This document shows positions 5,697 through 5,840 of a stretch of DNA of 5,840 bases, piece by piece (position 1 is the stretch's first letter; the number at the start of each line of letters is the position of its first letter). The translations under genes and the position numbers were made by a program. A model generated the notes under the pieces. That model searched no databases and was not told where the DNA came from. It saw nothing but the letters and a program-made list of their open reading frames with translations. Origin of the DNA: Burkholderiales bacterium RIFCSPHIGHO2_12_FULL_61_11 (lineage in GTDB: Bacteria; Pseudomonadota; Gammaproteobacteria; Burkholderiales; Burkholderiaceae_C); contig MERZ01000162.1 in assembly GCA_001770785.1 (NCBI GenBank), positions 1 through 5,840 of the forward strand, read 5' to 3'.

Positions 5697-5714
5697 ATAC
5701 GCAGAAATGCGTAT
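5697..5714 (+). promoter_or_regulatory. Perfect hairpin in the leader of the regulator-like gene
   Basis: ATACGCA (5697-5703) and TGCGTAT (5708-5714) pair perfectly around GAAA. The hairpin ends 8 nt before the ribosome binding site GGGAG (5723-5727) of the gene starting at 5733. It could be a dyad for a DNA-binding protein, for instance autoregulation, or an mRNA hairpin affecting translation. Confidence 0.45.
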
Positions 5715-5732
5715 GAAGCACAGGGAGCAACG

Positions 5733-5840
5733 ATGAACCATCTCACCCGAAACGACTACGCCGGCGCGTTGCGCGTGCTCGCTCGCATTGAGGCGCAGGC
5801 GGGCGACATCAACAGCTTTGCGCGCGCCGCGGTGCTGGCG
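5733..5840 (+). CDS. N-terminus of a probable LuxR-type transcriptional regulator, cut by window edge
   Basis: Only 36 codons are visible: MNHLTRNDYAGALRVLARIE followed by AQAGDINSFARAAVLA. The pattern DY..ALRVLARIEA.AGD...FAR..V resembles the start of the N-terminal sensor region of LuxR-family regulators with a C-terminal helix-turn-helix, but the DNA-binding domain lies outside the window, so this is a tentative call. The ATG at 5733 has GGGAG (5723-5727) 5 nt upstream. The gene has its own promoter and is divergent from the methyltransferase remnant and DUF1059 gene, an arrangement common for a regulator and its targets. Confidence 0.5.
   Translation, partial: MNHLTRNDYAGALRVLARIEAQAGDINSFARAAVLA

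Noticed and set aside
5257..5730. A novel 157-aa protein on the - strand
   Set aside because: Only its internal MAIDEGKLNEF is recognisable; the remainder is out of frame relative to the methyltransferase pieces, and the part upstream of 5577 covers the divergent promoter region.

Overview
This is a GC-rich chromosomal window that reads like a betaproteobacterium of the order Burkholderiales, probably Comamonadaceae-like (Rhodoferax/Polaromonas type). That placement rests on the codon use, the style of the FdhD and permease proteins, and the type of GC-rich dispersed repeats. It is recognition by eye, not a database result.

Left part (1-3316, + strand): the window opens inside fdhD, the sulfurtransferase that matures formate dehydrogenase. 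This gene carries an in-frame, repeat-like, proline-rich insert between its two conserved blocks, and its last codons and stop lie in a second, common dispersed palindromic repeat. After 76 nt comes a large, intact ABC-transporter permease of the YbbP/COG3127 type (855 aa, two FtsX domains, about ten membrane segments). Its ATPase partner is not in the window.

Middle part (3357-4582, - strand, convergent to the permease): two genes for exported proteins. The upstream one is a small secreted protein of unknown function with two cysteines. The downstream one is a signal-peptide-bearing single-domain cupin with an intact first metal-binding motif. A strong inverted repeat sits directly at the stop codon of the first, so they may be separate transcripts or an attenuated operon.

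Right-middle part (4583-5006): no gene. It holds a possible promoter for the exported protein and then a cluster of imperfect palindromic dispersed repeats of the GTCATTGCGAGC...GGCAATCCATG kind.

Right part (5007-5840): a divergent cluster. On the - strand lie a degraded class I SAM-dependent methyltransferase, reduced to three recognisable scraps in two frames, and 11 nt downstream an intact DUF1059 protein. On the + strand begins a gene that resembles the N-terminus of a LuxR-type regulator and runs off the edge. Between them is a well-formed sigma70-like promoter with a perfect 12-bp palindrome in its spacer, and a perfect hairpin in the leader. The most informative observations are the methyltransferase remnant, the repeat invasion of fdhD and the operator-like palindrome. 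I saw no clear sign of a wholly new system, defence island, CRISPR array, RNA gene or transposase.
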